Part shown: in pieces, positions 6,126 to 13,408 of the stretch
How positions within the stretch are numbered: the stretch's first letter is position 1
Layout of the letters: every line of letters starts with the position of its first letter
DNA from: DLAJ01 sp023663615
Lineage (GTDB): Bacteria > Bacillota > Clostridia > Lachnospirales > Lachnospiraceae
Direction of reading: 5' to 3'
Assembly: GCA_023663615.1 (NCBI GenBank)
Contig: JAMPHA010000045.1
Location: 1-18,415 of the forward strand
Length of the DNA stretch: 18,415 nucleotides
Made by a program: the position numbers and the translations under genes
Notes under the pieces: generated by a model
Seen by the model: the letters and a program-made list of their open reading frames with translations, nothing else
What the model was told of the DNA's origin: nothing
The model's database searches: none

Positions 6126-7619
6126 ATGGGAAAATCATATGAAACCGTTATCGGATTAGAGGTCCATGTCGAGCTGGCGACCAAAACAAAAATATTCTGC
6201 GGCTGTTCCACGGCGTTCGGCGCGGAGCCGAATGCGCATACCTGCCCGGTATGCACCGGCATGCCCGGCTCGCTTCCCGTGCTGAACCGGCAGGTTTTGG
6301 AATACGCGGTGGCAGTCGGTCTTGCGACGAACTGTGAGATCACGCGGGAGAGCAAATTTGACCGAAAAAATTATTTTTATCCGGATAATCCGCAAAACTA
6401 TCAGATCTCGCAGCTTTATCTGCCGATCTGTCGAAACGGCTATGTGGAGATCGAGACAAAAGAGCGCGGCATAACGGAAAGCGGCGGGAATACAGAAAAG
6501 GCGGCGTCTGCGGCGGGAAAAAGCCGCGCATATAAAAAAATCGGCATCCACGAAATTCATATGGAGGAGGATGCGGGGAAGCTGATTCATGACGAATGGC
6601 AGGACTGTACGCTCGTGGACTATAACCGTTCCGGCGTCCCGCTCATTGAGATCGTGTCCGAGCCGGACATGCGGAGCGCGGAGGAGGTCATTGCTTATTT
6701 GGAAAAACTGCGGATGCTCATCCAATATCTGGGCGCGTCGGACTGCAAGCTTCAGGAAGGTTCCATGCGCGCGGACGTGAATCTGTCCGTCAGGGAGGCG
6801 GGCTCTGAGAAATTCGGCACGCGCACGGAGATGAAAAACTTAAACTCGTTCCGGGCGATCACGCACGCGATCGAAGGAGAACGGGAACGCCAGATTGCGC
6901 TCATCGAGGCAGGCGAAGCGGTCATTCAGGAGACGAGACGCTGGGATGATACCAGGGGAGAATCCTATGCGATGAGAAGCAAGGAGGACGCGCAGGATTA
7001 TCGTTATTTCCCCGAACCGGATTTAGTGCCGGTCGTAATTTCGGACGAGATGCTCATGCGCATCCGCGAGGCGCAGCCGGAATTTCGTGAGGAGAAGATG
7101 GCGCGTTACCGCAGGGAGTACGATCTGCCGGAATATGACATCGACATTCTCACGCAGAGCAGGCATATGACGGAGCTGTTTGAGCAGACCGCAGCAATCT
7201 GCGGACAGCCGAAAAAAGTTTCCAACTGGCTGATGGTGCAGACGATGCAGCTCTTAAAAGAAAAAGCAATGGACACGGAGGACATCCGTTTTTCACCGGA
7301 GCACCTTGCAAAGCTGATCGCCTTGACGGATGCGAAGGCAATCAACAGCTCTGTTGCAAAAGAAGTGTTTGAAGTGATGTTTGATTCCGACATCGACCCC
7401 GAGCAGTACGTCGAGGAAAAGGGCTTAAAGATGACGGGCGATGCGGGCGAGCTGAAAAAAGTATTGGAGGAGGTCATCGCGGCAAATCCGCAGTCCGTGG
7501 AAGATTACCGCAGCGGAAAAGAAAAGGCGATCGGCTTCCTTGTCGGTCAGACGATGAAAGCGATGAAAGGAAAGGCGGATCCCGCCGCCGTTAACGCGAT
7601 GTTGAAGGAGATGCTGTAA
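6126..7619 (+). CDS. gatB: Asp/Glu-tRNA amidotransferase subunit B
   Basis: The tRNA-binding and kinase/amidating subunit, 497 residues, slightly longer than usual. It activates the misacylated Asp or Glu with ATP and amidates it. Seen: N-terminal cradle domain with I-G-L-E-V-H-V-E-L (9-17), a CxC...CPxC cysteine set (C25, C27, C40, C43) that may bind zinc, Y-P-D-N-P-Q-N-Y-Q-I-S-Q (85-96), H-M-E-E-D-A-G-K-L, R-S-G-V-P-L-I-E-I-V-S-E-P-D, and a C-terminal YqeY-like helical domain that holds the tRNA. Residues about 111-136 (E-S-G-G-N-T-E-K-A-A-S-A-A-G and neighbours) look like a 20-25 residue insertion compared with the B. subtilis protein as I remember it. ATG 6126 is chosen since TGAGGA lies five bases upstream; ATG 6114 has no good ribosome site. 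It is the last gene of the T-box operon unless the ABC gene is co-transcribed. Confidence 0.96.
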   Translation: MGKSYETVIGLEVHVELATKTKIFCGCSTAFGAEPNAHTCPVCTGMPGSLPVLNRQVLEYAVAVGLATNCEITRESKFDRKNYFYPDNPQNYQISQLYLPICRNGYVEIETKERGITESGGNTEKAASAAGKSRAYKKIGIHEIHMEEDAGKLIHDEWQDCTLVDYNRSGVPLIEIVSEPDMRSAEEVIAYLEKLRMLIQYLGASDCKLQEGSMRADVNLSVREAGSEKFGTRTEMKNLNSFRAITHAIEGERERQIALIEAGEAVIQETRRWDDTRGESYAMRSKEDAQDYRYFPEPDLVPVVISDEMLMRIREAQPEFREEKMARYRREYDLPEYDIDILTQSRHMTELFEQTAAICGQPKKVSNWLMVQTMQLLKEKAMDTEDIRFSPEHLAKLIALTDAKAINSSVAKEVFEVMFDSDIDPEQYVEEKGLKMTGDAGELKKVLEEVIAANPQSVEDYRSGKEKAIGFLVGQTMKAMKGKADPAAVNAMLKEML

Positions 7620-7620
7620 A

Positions 7621-7637
7621 GTCCGCCCGGCGCGGAC
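7621..7637 (+). promoter_or_regulatory. Short GC-rich hairpin after gatB
   Basis: GTCCGC (7621-7626) and GCGGAC (7632-7637) around a five-base loop begin right after the gatB stop. No T-run follows, so strong termination is unlikely and readthrough into the ABC gene is possible. Confidence 0.35.
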
Positions 7638-7659
7638 GTGTAAATAGGAGGGATGGCAT

Positions 7660-9288
7660 ATGCGGCTGATCATGCGCTACTGTAAAAGAACGATCAAGCG
7701 TTACCCAAACGTGTTTCTGCGTGCTACGGGACTCATTATGTTTCTTACCCTGTTGAATGCGTTTCTGCCGTATGGGATGCGGATTTTCTTGGACCGCGTG
7801 ATCGCGGAAGCGCACTATGGCTATGCCGCACTTGGAATTTTGGGCTTTGCGGTCTATCTGATATTCAAAACGCTGGTGGATATTCAGTGGTACCGGCTGT
7901 TGGACGAGCTGGGCGGCTGCTGTATCACGGATCTGTCCGTGGAGCTGGAGAGCGCTCTTGCAGAGACTTCCGGTGCACAGATTGACGCACAGGAACCGGG
8001 CAGGATCAAGCATACAATGTATGCGGATGTGCTGGACGTGTTTCGCGTCATTGGGCATCATATTCCGACGCTGCTTGGAAGCGTGGCGGTCATTTTGGCG
8101 AGCCTTGTTCTTGCCGCGTTTTATGACGGGAAGCTGATGCTTTTTATTTTGGCGGCGCTGATCTTGGGGACGGTCCTTTCTTTTTTAGGGAAAAAAATGA
8201 TCGTGTCGAAAGCGGGAAATACCAACCGGAAGCTCAAGGAGCATCACATGCTCTGCGACCAATATGTGGATTCTATTTCGCTGGTGCAGACGAATCCGGT
8301 GCTTCCTTACTTTGTGGACAAAACGAAAACGAGCATTGCGGATTTTATCGCGACCTCACAGAAAGAGGACGGTGTGCAGGTGTTCTGGACGGAAGTGGTG
8401 AGCCATTACAATACGCTGTTCAATTTGGCGCTGTCCACGCTTCTGGCGCTTCCGGCGGCAGGCGGCTCCATCGTGAATCTCGTGTTTTTTATTACGCTTT
8501 CCGGGATCATCATGGCGGAGGGAGAAAAAAGCCAGCTGCTCATACCGCAGATTCTCCGTGCGCAGGTCAGCTTTGAAAATGTGGACAGGCTGCTCTTCCT
8601 GCCGCGCCGTCAGGGAACGGAGAAACTGGAGCAGATCACGGAGATGGAATTTGCGGATGTGCATTTTTCTTATCGGGAAAATGAGGACGAGGTCTTAAAA
8701 CATGTTTCCTGCGTGCTGCGCACGGGCGACAATATCCGTCTGGCAGGCGGAAACGGGAGCGGGAAGTCCAGCTTTATCAAGCTTCTGACGGGTACCTATC
8801 CGCCGCGGGCGGGACAGATTCTGGTGAACGGAAAGCCGATCAGCACATATGCACGCGAGTCGTTAAACGAGCAGATTTTACTGATCGGGCAGGATGAACT
8901 GCTGTTAAATGAGCCGTTCCTTACTTATTTGGAGCGCATCGGCGGGAGTGCGTTTGACCGGGAAAAAGCGGAAGAGGCTCTGCGTTTTGTCGCATTGGAT
9001 CAGGATGATAAGCCGATTGAGAACAACGGACTTTCTCTGTCCGGCGGGCAGCGCAAGAAGCTGCTTTTATCGAAGCTGCTGTTAAAGTGTGAAAAAGCCT
9101 CGGTCATCATTTTGGATGAGGTGGAGGCGGGACTCGACCGGACGACGGTTCAAAAGTATGTCGAACTTCTTCGCGGCATGTTCGCGGAGCACGGCAAGAT
9201 TTTCCTGATCGTGACGCATCAGATGGACGACGGACTGCCGTTTAGCCGGACGTTTCGGTTTGCGGACGGGGAGCTTATGACGGAATGA
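7660..9288 (+). CDS. ABC exporter-type half transporter (fused permease and ATPase)
   Basis: 542 residues with a membrane domain fused to a nucleotide-binding domain, the plan of type IV (exporter) half transporters that work as dimers. Likely membrane helices are at about 21-45, 54-74, 136-156, 159-178, 251-267 and 269-287. ATPase motifs are complete: Walker A G-G-N-G-S-G-K-S (363-370), Q-loop Q411, signature L-S-G-G-Q (460-464), Walker B V-I-I-L-D-E (482-487) and switch His520 (T-H-Q). The charged linker is at about 315-330. The start is supported by AGGAGGG (7646-7652) seven bases upstream. It lies 40 bases after gatB, with only a weak hairpin between, so it may share the operon, though no functional link to aminoacylation is evident. 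Substrate unknown: there is no peptidase domain and no biosynthetic neighbour. Confidence 0.88.
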   Translation: MRLIMRYCKRTIKRYPNVFLRATGLIMFLTLLNAFLPYGMRIFLDRVIAEAHYGYAALGILGFAVYLIFKTLVDIQWYRLLDELGGCCITDLSVELESALAETSGAQIDAQEPGRIKHTMYADVLDVFRVIGHHIPTLLGSVAVILASLVLAAFYDGKLMLFILAALILGTVLSFLGKKMIVSKAGNTNRKLKEHHMLCDQYVDSISLVQTNPVLPYFVDKTKTSIADFIATSQKEDGVQVFWTEVVSHYNTLFNLALSTLLALPAAGGSIVNLVFFITLSGIIMAEGEKSQLLIPQILRAQVSFENVDRLLFLPRRQGTEKLEQITEMEFADVHFSYRENEDEVLKHVSCVLRTGDNIRLAGGNGSGKSSFIKLLTGTYPPRAGQILVNGKPISTYARESLNEQILLIGQDELLLNEPFLTYLERIGGSAFDREKAEEALRFVALDQDDKPIENNGLSLSGGQRKKLLLSKLLLKCEKASVIILDEVEAGLDRTTVQKYVELLRGMFAEHGKIFLIVTHQMDDGLPFSRTFRFADGELMTE

Positions 9289-9341
9289 TTTTTGGCTATT
9301 AACAGATACTCAATCCTGCTGATGAGCAAGCCGGAAAGCGC

Positions 9342-10352
9342 CTAACCTTTATGTGCCAGCGCTTCGATCTGCGCCCGTAACCGTACCAGCTCTGCGTCTT
9401 TTTCGGCGATGACGTTGTCCTTTTCGGCAAGGGAGTTGCCCATTTCAGCGAGAGCGTTTGCCTGCTTGGCGAGTGTGCTGTTCTGTTCAGCGAAGGCTTT
9501 GTCCAACTTCGCATACTTTTTCTCCTGCTCCGCATACTTTTTCTCCTGCTCCGCATATTTCTTCTCTTGCTCCGCATATTTTTTCTCGCGCTCTGCCTCC
9601 CGCTCCTGCCTGCGCTTCTCGATCGCCTCCGCCTCCATCCTGCGGCGGCACTGTTCGGCGACCTCCCGGTTCTCGGAGAGCAGGTAGATGGCGTCGGATA
9701 CTTTTTGGAACAGAATGTCTTCTTTGGCTAACATTTGAAACTCCTCCCATGTCTTGGCTTTGAAGGCGGCAGCCCATTTAGTCAGTCCGGACTGCCTGTC
9801 GTGTTCGGTTGCGAGTCCCGTCTGCGTCAGGTTCAACACCGACAGGCGGAATTTATGGCTGAATATTTCATGCGTTGTCTCGTTTGCCATATAGTAATGG
9901 CTGTAAAACTGTTCCTGCACATGCGGCGGACCGAAGTTCAGAATGCCGATGTGGTGGGCGGGCTTCACGGAGAGATAGTCCGCGCCCGTCTCAAGGTTGT
10001 TAAAGGTTCTGCACAGATAGTACAGGGAGCGCTCCGCCCAGTCTCCCTCGTTCCTGACCTGCATCTCTAAGTTGATGAGCCTGTCATCGTTTAAGAGGAG
10101 CCGGATGTCGAGGATCGTGTCCTTGCTTTCGACGGTGTCGCCAGGGACAAGGGTGTTCGTGATGACGGCGGAGTGGATGTCACCGGGGTCTAAGTCGAGC
10201 AGACTGCACAGCAGGGCGTGCAGGATGTCCGGATACAACTGAAAAACGACCTTGAACATGTAGTCGTTCGTGAGCGTGAAGGGCAGTGTGCCGGTCCGTT
10301 CGGATAACGAAAGATACGGTGACGGGGGAAGAAAAGAAGTGTTCTGGGACAT
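9342..10352 (-). CDS. Rpn-family PD-(D/E)XK nuclease/putative transposase with heptad-repeat tail
   Basis: 336 residues, belonging to the PDDEXK_2 type of 'nuclease family transposase'. The start at 10352 is chosen because AAAGGAGG (complement of 10359-10366) lies six bases upstream; the frame continues upstream to 10601 without such a site. The nuclease core is clear: T-N-D-Y-M-F-K (28-34), D82 in L-D-I-R and E96-x-Q98 in N-L-E-M-Q-V, a complete D...ExQ set, so this protein, unlike the two Rpn genes at the left end, looks catalytically whole. Residues about 236-332 form a long coiled coil; at 256-283 it contains four tandem EKKYAEQ-type heptads encoded by 21-bp repeats, then further heptads of A-E-K/A-E-Q type. 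It converges on the ABC transporter gene with 53 bases between and no clear terminator. Role by family: DNA cleavage tied to recombination; whether it moves DNA is unknown. Confidence 0.85.
   Translation of the reverse strand: MSQNTSFLPPSPYLSLSERTGTLPFTLTNDYMFKVVFQLYPDILHALLCSLLDLDPGDIHSAVITNTLVPGDTVESKDTILDIRLLLNDDRLINLEMQVRNEGDWAERSLYYLCRTFNNLETGADYLSVKPAHHIGILNFGPPHVQEQFYSHYYMANETTHEIFSHKFRLSVLNLTQTGLATEHDRQSGLTKWAAAFKAKTWEEFQMLAKEDILFQKVSDAIYLLSENREVAEQCRRRMEAEAIEKRRQEREAEREKKYAEQEKKYAEQEKKYAEQEKKYAKLDKAFAEQNSTLAKQANALAEMGNSLAEKDNVIAEKDAELVRLRAQIEALAHKG
9504..9587 (-). repeat. Four tandem 21-bp repeats inside the Rpn gene
   Basis: Each unit encodes E-K-K-Y-A-E-Q (the last ends A-K-L). 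Units differ at only a few bases. The length is a multiple of 3 and 7, so gain or loss of units would lengthen or shorten the coiled coil without a frameshift. Confidence 0.8.
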
Positions 10353-10535
10353 AGGAGTCCTCCTTTCAAGAAATGAGTGGATAGACGGGAACAGAATGCG
10401 GATACCGGTCTTAATGCCGGTGCAGCCGCGGCACCGTCCGTGATGTTTTGCGAGAGCCGCAGGCTGTCGCAGGATAGAAGTGAGATAAGAATGCGGGGCA
10501 GAACGCGCCGCATGGAAAAGAACCCACAGCCGTAT

Positions 10536-10550
10536 GTCCGTGACACGGAC
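10536..10550. promoter_or_regulatory. Perfect 15-bp palindrome downstream of the Rpn promoter
   Basis: GTCCGTG-A-CACGGAC. It lies 10-25 bases after the predicted transcription start of the minus-strand Rpn gene, a place that would suit a repressor operator or a 5' stability hairpin. No binding protein is known. Confidence 0.4.
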
Positions 10551-10565
10551 AATCCGAATAAGGAC

Positions 10566-10594
10566 AGTGTAGCAGGGGTTCTGCAATGTGGCAA
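10566..10594 (-). promoter_or_regulatory. Probable promoter of the minus-strand Rpn gene
   Basis: On the minus strand TTGCCA (10594-10589), a 17-base spacer, TACACT (10571-10566) with a TGC extended -10. It implies a 5' leader of about 205 bases. The rest of 10353-10819 shows no gene I can support. Confidence 0.5.
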
Positions 10595-10819
10595 TATACA
10601 CTTTTCACAAAGATTACGGGGAGAAAAAGGGCGGATGATGAAGAGAAAAGTCCGGCATTTTGAACAGAAAATGCGGGATAAATTGTGCGGTTTGCGAATA
10701 AAATGCGCTTTGTCGCGCCGGTGGAGAGAGTTTGGCGAGAAAATGAATGCCATTCGGCGCGAAAAGACAGTGCTATTTTGCACAAATATGAAATGACTTG
10801 GGGAGGTCAAAACGAAAGG

Positions 10820-10859
10820 GAAACCGATCCGGTCTTCCTGGGAAGACCGGATCGGTTTC
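10820..10859 (-). terminator. Flagellin transcription terminator
   Basis: Perfect 19-bp arms (10820-10838 and 10841-10859) with a two-base centre, 58 bases after the flagellin stop. On the minus strand a T-rich stretch (TTTCCCTTTCGTTTTG) follows. Confidence 0.8.
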
Positions 10860-10916
10860 GGATAGTAGATGCAGCACAATGCATCATGTAGAAACATACA
10901 AACCGAATGAAACGGT

Positions 10917-12725
10917 TTAACCGAGCAGGGACAATACGCCCTGATTGGACTGGTTCGCCTGTGCGAGCATGGACTGACCTGCCTGCTGTAAAATGCTGTT
11001 GTTCGAGTAGCGAACCATTTCTTCCGCCATATCCGTATCGCGGATCGCAGATTCTGCGGCAGTCGTGTTCTCCACAACGTTGTCCAGGTTGTTGATCGTG
11101 TGCTCCAAGCGGTTCTGAATCGCACCGAGAGCGGAACGCTGTTTGGATACCTGTGCGATTGCATCCTTGATAGTAGTAACCGCTTCGTCAGCGTTTGTAG
11201 AATCCTCACCGGTTACGGATACCTTGTTGATACCAAGACTCTTTGCGCTCATAGATTGGATATCCACGTTGATCTTATTTTCATCGGTGGTGTCTGCGCC
11301 TACCTGAAGGCTGAATTTCAGTACATCAGATGCTTTTTCGGCTACGGCCGTTTCTGTAATGCGCAGCTCGACCCTGATGTTCTCGTAATTTGTGGCCTGA
11401 TCCGCAGAATCATTTGTATGGGCGGCACCCTTCAAGAAATTGGAAGCAGCGAAATCGGCGTCAGTGAGTTTTCCTAACGCTGTTGTACCAGTACTGGTAG
11501 CTAAAATACTTTGGGAATAGTCGGATTTCTCGGTTGCAGTTACGGCATTCGAGGCATCATAATCCTTAACCACCTGCGTAGCCGTCACGGCAACATTTGC
11601 CTTATAGCCGTCAGCCTCCAGCAGTTTATTCAGATCATCCAGTGTCTTGAAAGAATTTGTATCTTTCGAAGTGGCAGCTTTATTTGCGTCATAAGTATAA
11701 GTTTTGCCATTGACAGTGATGGACTCGCCGTCCTGCAGGATGCCTTTACCGGTCCCAGTGTCCAATGTTACCGCAGTTCCGGCGGTAGAATCGTCTGCGC
11801 CGCCAATAGATAAGGCATAGGACTCGCCGATAGCTGCTGTGCGAAGCGCCGCATAGTTGGCATCAGTGGCATGAGGCTCGTTAAACTTATTGATTCTTGT
11901 CGTGACGCCTTTCGTTTCTGAAGCAAACTTGATGGTCTGAACTGCATTTTTGGTAGCGTCCGTTTTGTTGCCGTCGAGCTTCGACTCCACACTGATTTTG
12001 CCGGATTTATCGGAGGACGCCTTGAAAATGTGCTTTAACACATCGTCATTGTTAACGGCCTCAGCAAAGTTTGCCGCGGTCGCGCTCGCGTCTTTTCCGG
12101 CTTTGAAGATGACGTCTTTTGTCTTCTTATCACCGTTTTCATCGAGGTATTCAATGGTGGCGGTGTCCTCGGTTCCGGCAGCCATCTTCGTGGCGTCGGT
12201 GTCGTCAAAGGTGGCGGCAAAGATGTTACCTTTAGCATTTGTTACAACAGCATCCTGAATCTTGCCGTCAACGAGACCGTATACGGAATCGGCGCCGCTG
12301 TCCTTGCCTGATCCCTTTAACAGATAGGTCTCGTTAAACTTGGTTGTTTCGGAGACACGGTCAATTTCTGTGATAAGCTGGTCGATCTCATCCTGTACGG
12401 ACTGCTTATCGGATTCCGACATCGTGCCGTTTGCCGCCTTGATGGCAAGCTCGTTCATTCTCTGTAACATGTCGTGCACTTCTGTGAGCGCACCCTCAGC
12501 CGTCTGCACTGCGGAAATACCGTCCTGCGCATTCGCGGAAGCCTGCGTTAAGCCTCTTACCTGACTTCTCATTTTTTCGCTGATCGCCAGTCCTGCCGCG
12601 TCGTCCGCCGCGCGGTTGATCTTGTAACCGGATGAGAGCTTTTCCGTGGACTTTGCCTGTGAGCTCGTCGTCAGACCGAGCATTCTGTTGGAATTCATTG
12701 CAGTAAGATTGTGTTGTACGACCAT
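10917..12725 (-). CDS. hag: Flagellin (flagellar filament protein)
   Basis: 602 residues, exported by the flagellar type III system and polymerised into the filament. The N-terminal D0/D1 region (about 1-140) and C-terminal D1/D0 region (about 500-602, ending N-Q-G-V-L-S-L-L-G) are conserved; about 140-500 is a Thr/Ala/Asp-rich variable outer region. The TLR5-contact residues of Salmonella flagellin (R90, L94, E114) are matched by R89, L93 and E113. Start: AAGGAGG (complement of 12735-12741) nine bases upstream. The leader (12726-12900) is strongly structured and contains seven GGA triplets, and a csrA-like gene lies directly upstream on the same strand. No sigma-28 promoter is visible on the minus strand between 12726 and 13310; the only good one nearby is in the 13311-14104 segment and points the other way. 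Expression therefore probably depends on inversion of that segment, with CsrA-type translational control on top. Confidence 0.97.
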   Translation of the reverse strand: MVVQHNLTAMNSNRMLGLTTSSQAKSTEKLSSGYKINRAADDAAGLAISEKMRSQVRGLTQASANAQDGISAVQTAEGALTEVHDMLQRMNELAIKAANGTMSESDKQSVQDEIDQLITEIDRVSETTKFNETYLLKGSGKDSGADSVYGLVDGKIQDAVVTNAKGNIFAATFDDTDATKMAAGTEDTATIEYLDENGDKKTKDVIFKAGKDASATAANFAEAVNNDDVLKHIFKASSDKSGKISVESKLDGNKTDATKNAVQTIKFASETKGVTTRINKFNEPHATDANYAALRTAAIGESYALSIGGADDSTAGTAVTLDTGTGKGILQDGESITVNGKTYTYDANKAATSKDTNSFKTLDDLNKLLEADGYKANVAVTATQVVKDYDASNAVTATEKSDYSQSILATSTGTTALGKLTDADFAASNFLKGAAHTNDSADQATNYENIRVELRITETAVAEKASDVLKFSLQVGADTTDENKINVDIQSMSAKSLGINKVSVTGEDSTNADEAVTTIKDAIAQVSKQRSALGAIQNRLEHTINNLDNVVENTTAAESAIRDTDMAEEMVRYSNNSILQQAGQSMLAQANQSNQGVLSLLG

Positions 12726-12734
12726 AATTGTTTT

Positions 12735-12773
12735 CCTCCTTGATTTTTGCGTGCCGCAAATCCGTTTGCGGCA
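12735..12773 (-). promoter_or_regulatory. Predicted CsrA-type binding region in the flagellin leader
   Basis: A perfect 9-bp hairpin (arms 12752-12760 and 12765-12773) presents the minus-strand tetraloop CGGA. Ten bases closer to the gene is the Shine-Dalgarno AAGGAGG, itself containing GGA. A GGA in a hairpin loop plus a GGA in the ribosome site is the dual-site arrangement known from B. subtilis hag, which CsrA represses. Confidence 0.65.
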
Positions 12774-12804
12774 GTTGTTTTGGTTTGCTTGTTGCTTTTT
12801 ATGA

Positions 12805-12878
12805 CAATAGAAAGTCCTAAAAAACGACGTTCCTATTGCTGAATAATCCGGAAGCCCCCAGGATAGCTCCGGGTTATT
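12805..12878 (-). promoter_or_regulatory. Two further hairpins in the flagellin leader
   Basis: First: 12842-12852 with 12868-12878 (11 pairs, one G-U in RNA). Second: CAATAGAAAGTC (12805-12816) with 12826-12838, one bulge. Four more minus-strand GGA triplets lie here (12815, 12831, 12847, 12868 on the plus numbering). Confidence 0.5.
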
Positions 12879-12888
12879 ACCGATATTA

Positions 12889-12960
12889 GGGAATTTCGCA
12901 GCCTGTGAAGAATCGCGTCAGCGATTCTTCGAAAGAGTTTCTGCAGGAAACTCTTTTTTT
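12889..12960 (+). repeat. Two-hairpin repeat element, copy B
   Basis: GGGAATTTCG, then GAAGAATCGC (12907-12916)/GCGATTCTTC (12921-12930), then AAAGAGTTTC (12932-12941)/GAAACTCTTT (12947-12956) followed by Ts to 12960. It matches the element at 1027-1091 in order and in the first hairpin. On the plus strand it is a good intrinsic terminator; on the minus strand, where csrA-like and hag are read, no T-run follows. Confidence 0.65.
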
Positions 12961-13214
12961 GCGGAGTCATTCATCACGATCCGCTTTTTGCGGAAGCGTT
13001 CCGGCAGATCGGGTACCGCGTAGTAATGCGGCAGTTTTTCTTTTTCCGCCGGATCGGTGATCTTGGCTTCCAGAACCTTGTTCCGCACGACGTTGAGCTC
13101 CTTCGGCGCGTCGATCATAATCCGGAGATGATTTTTGCTGCCTCCAAGAAACACGATCTTCACGTTGTCGCCGATCATCAGATATTCTTCTGCGCTTACC
13201 GTAAGTCTTAACAT
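12918..13214 (-). CDS. csrA: CsrA-like carbon storage/flagellin translation regulator with C-terminal extension
   Basis: 98 residues; the first 54 align without gaps to E. coli CsrA, a homodimeric RNA-binding repressor that recognises GGA motifs. Shared: M-L-x-L-T at the start, L-M-I-G-D (12-16), L-R-I-x-I-D-A-P-K-E (30-39), V42 and R44. R44 is a key RNA contact and is kept; the other, R6/R7 of E. coli, is replaced by V6/S7. Residues 55-98 are a charged extension absent from E. coli CsrA, and its last dozen codons lie inside the repeat element 12889-12960. Start at 13214: AGGGAGG precedes it. It lies directly upstream of flagellin on the same strand, with the structured leader between, so flagellin mRNA is the obvious target. 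In Bacillus CsrA acts with FliW; no fliW is seen here. The changed first strand may alter RNA preference. Two GCATGGAGGC repeats in its own leader also carry GGA. Confidence 0.8.
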   Translation of the reverse strand: MLRLTVSAEEYLMIGDNVKIVFLGGSKNHLRIMIDAPKELNVVRNKVLEAKITDPAEKEKLPHYYAVPDLPERFRKKRIVMNDSAKKEFPAETLSKNR

Positions 13215-13282
13215 ATGAAAACCTCCCTGCTGTTTTTTTGGGGACCCGCGGATTCGCACCGTTTCGCAGATCCGCCGTGTCT

Positions 13283-13308
13283 GCCTCCATGCTTTTTTGC
13301 CTCCATGC
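13283..13308 (-). repeat. Direct repeat with GGA motifs in the csrA-like leader
   Basis: GCCTCCATGC occurs at 13283-13292 and 13299-13308, separated by six Ts. On the minus strand each unit reads GCATGGAGGC. They lie 70-95 bases ahead of the csrA-like start and would be transcribed only from a promoter further right, such as the flipped sigma-28 promoter. Possible sites for self-control. Confidence 0.35.
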
Positions 13309-13339
13309 CATGCAACATTTGTATCAAAATGTTGCATGG
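13308..13339 (-). repeat. Inverted recombination-type site IR-L
   Basis: A perfect palindrome with 13-bp arms (13308-13320, 13327-13339) around the asymmetric centre GTATCA. Read on the minus strand, its 27-bp core (13337-13311) equals IR-R at 14078-14104 except for one base. This is the form of a tyrosine recombinase crossover site. Its right arm also supplies the -35 of the recombinase promoter. Confidence 0.8.
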
Positions 13340-13359
13340 ACAGGGAATTGCAGTATAGT
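13332..13359 (+). promoter_or_regulatory. Recombinase promoter overlapping IR-L
   Basis: TTGCAT (13332-13337), a 16-base spacer, TATAGT (13354-13359). The -35 lies in the right arm of the palindrome, so recombinase bound to IR-L should block its own promoter. Confidence 0.5.
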
Positions 13360-13408
13360 AAAAAAGAATCATGCAGACAAAAGGAAAAGGGTTAAAGGAG
13401 GACTGAAT

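Noticed and set aside
9504..9587. Short CRISPR array
   Set aside because: Units are contiguous with no spacers and encode in-frame heptads.
10377..10796. 139-codon plus-strand frame as a gene
   Set aside because: No ribosome site, Arg-rich composition, and it overlaps the leader and promoter of the minus-strand Rpn gene.
12842..12886. Cyclic-di-GMP (GEMM) riboswitch in the flagellin leader
   Set aside because: A GGGTTATTACC-like end is present on the plus strand, but the conserved 5' half is missing and the strand is opposite to flagellin.
13215..13337. Longer N-terminus for the csrA-like gene (frame open to 13337)
   Set aside because: The CsrA fold begins exactly at the Met at 13214, which has AGGGAGG upstream; the extension would cross IR-L.
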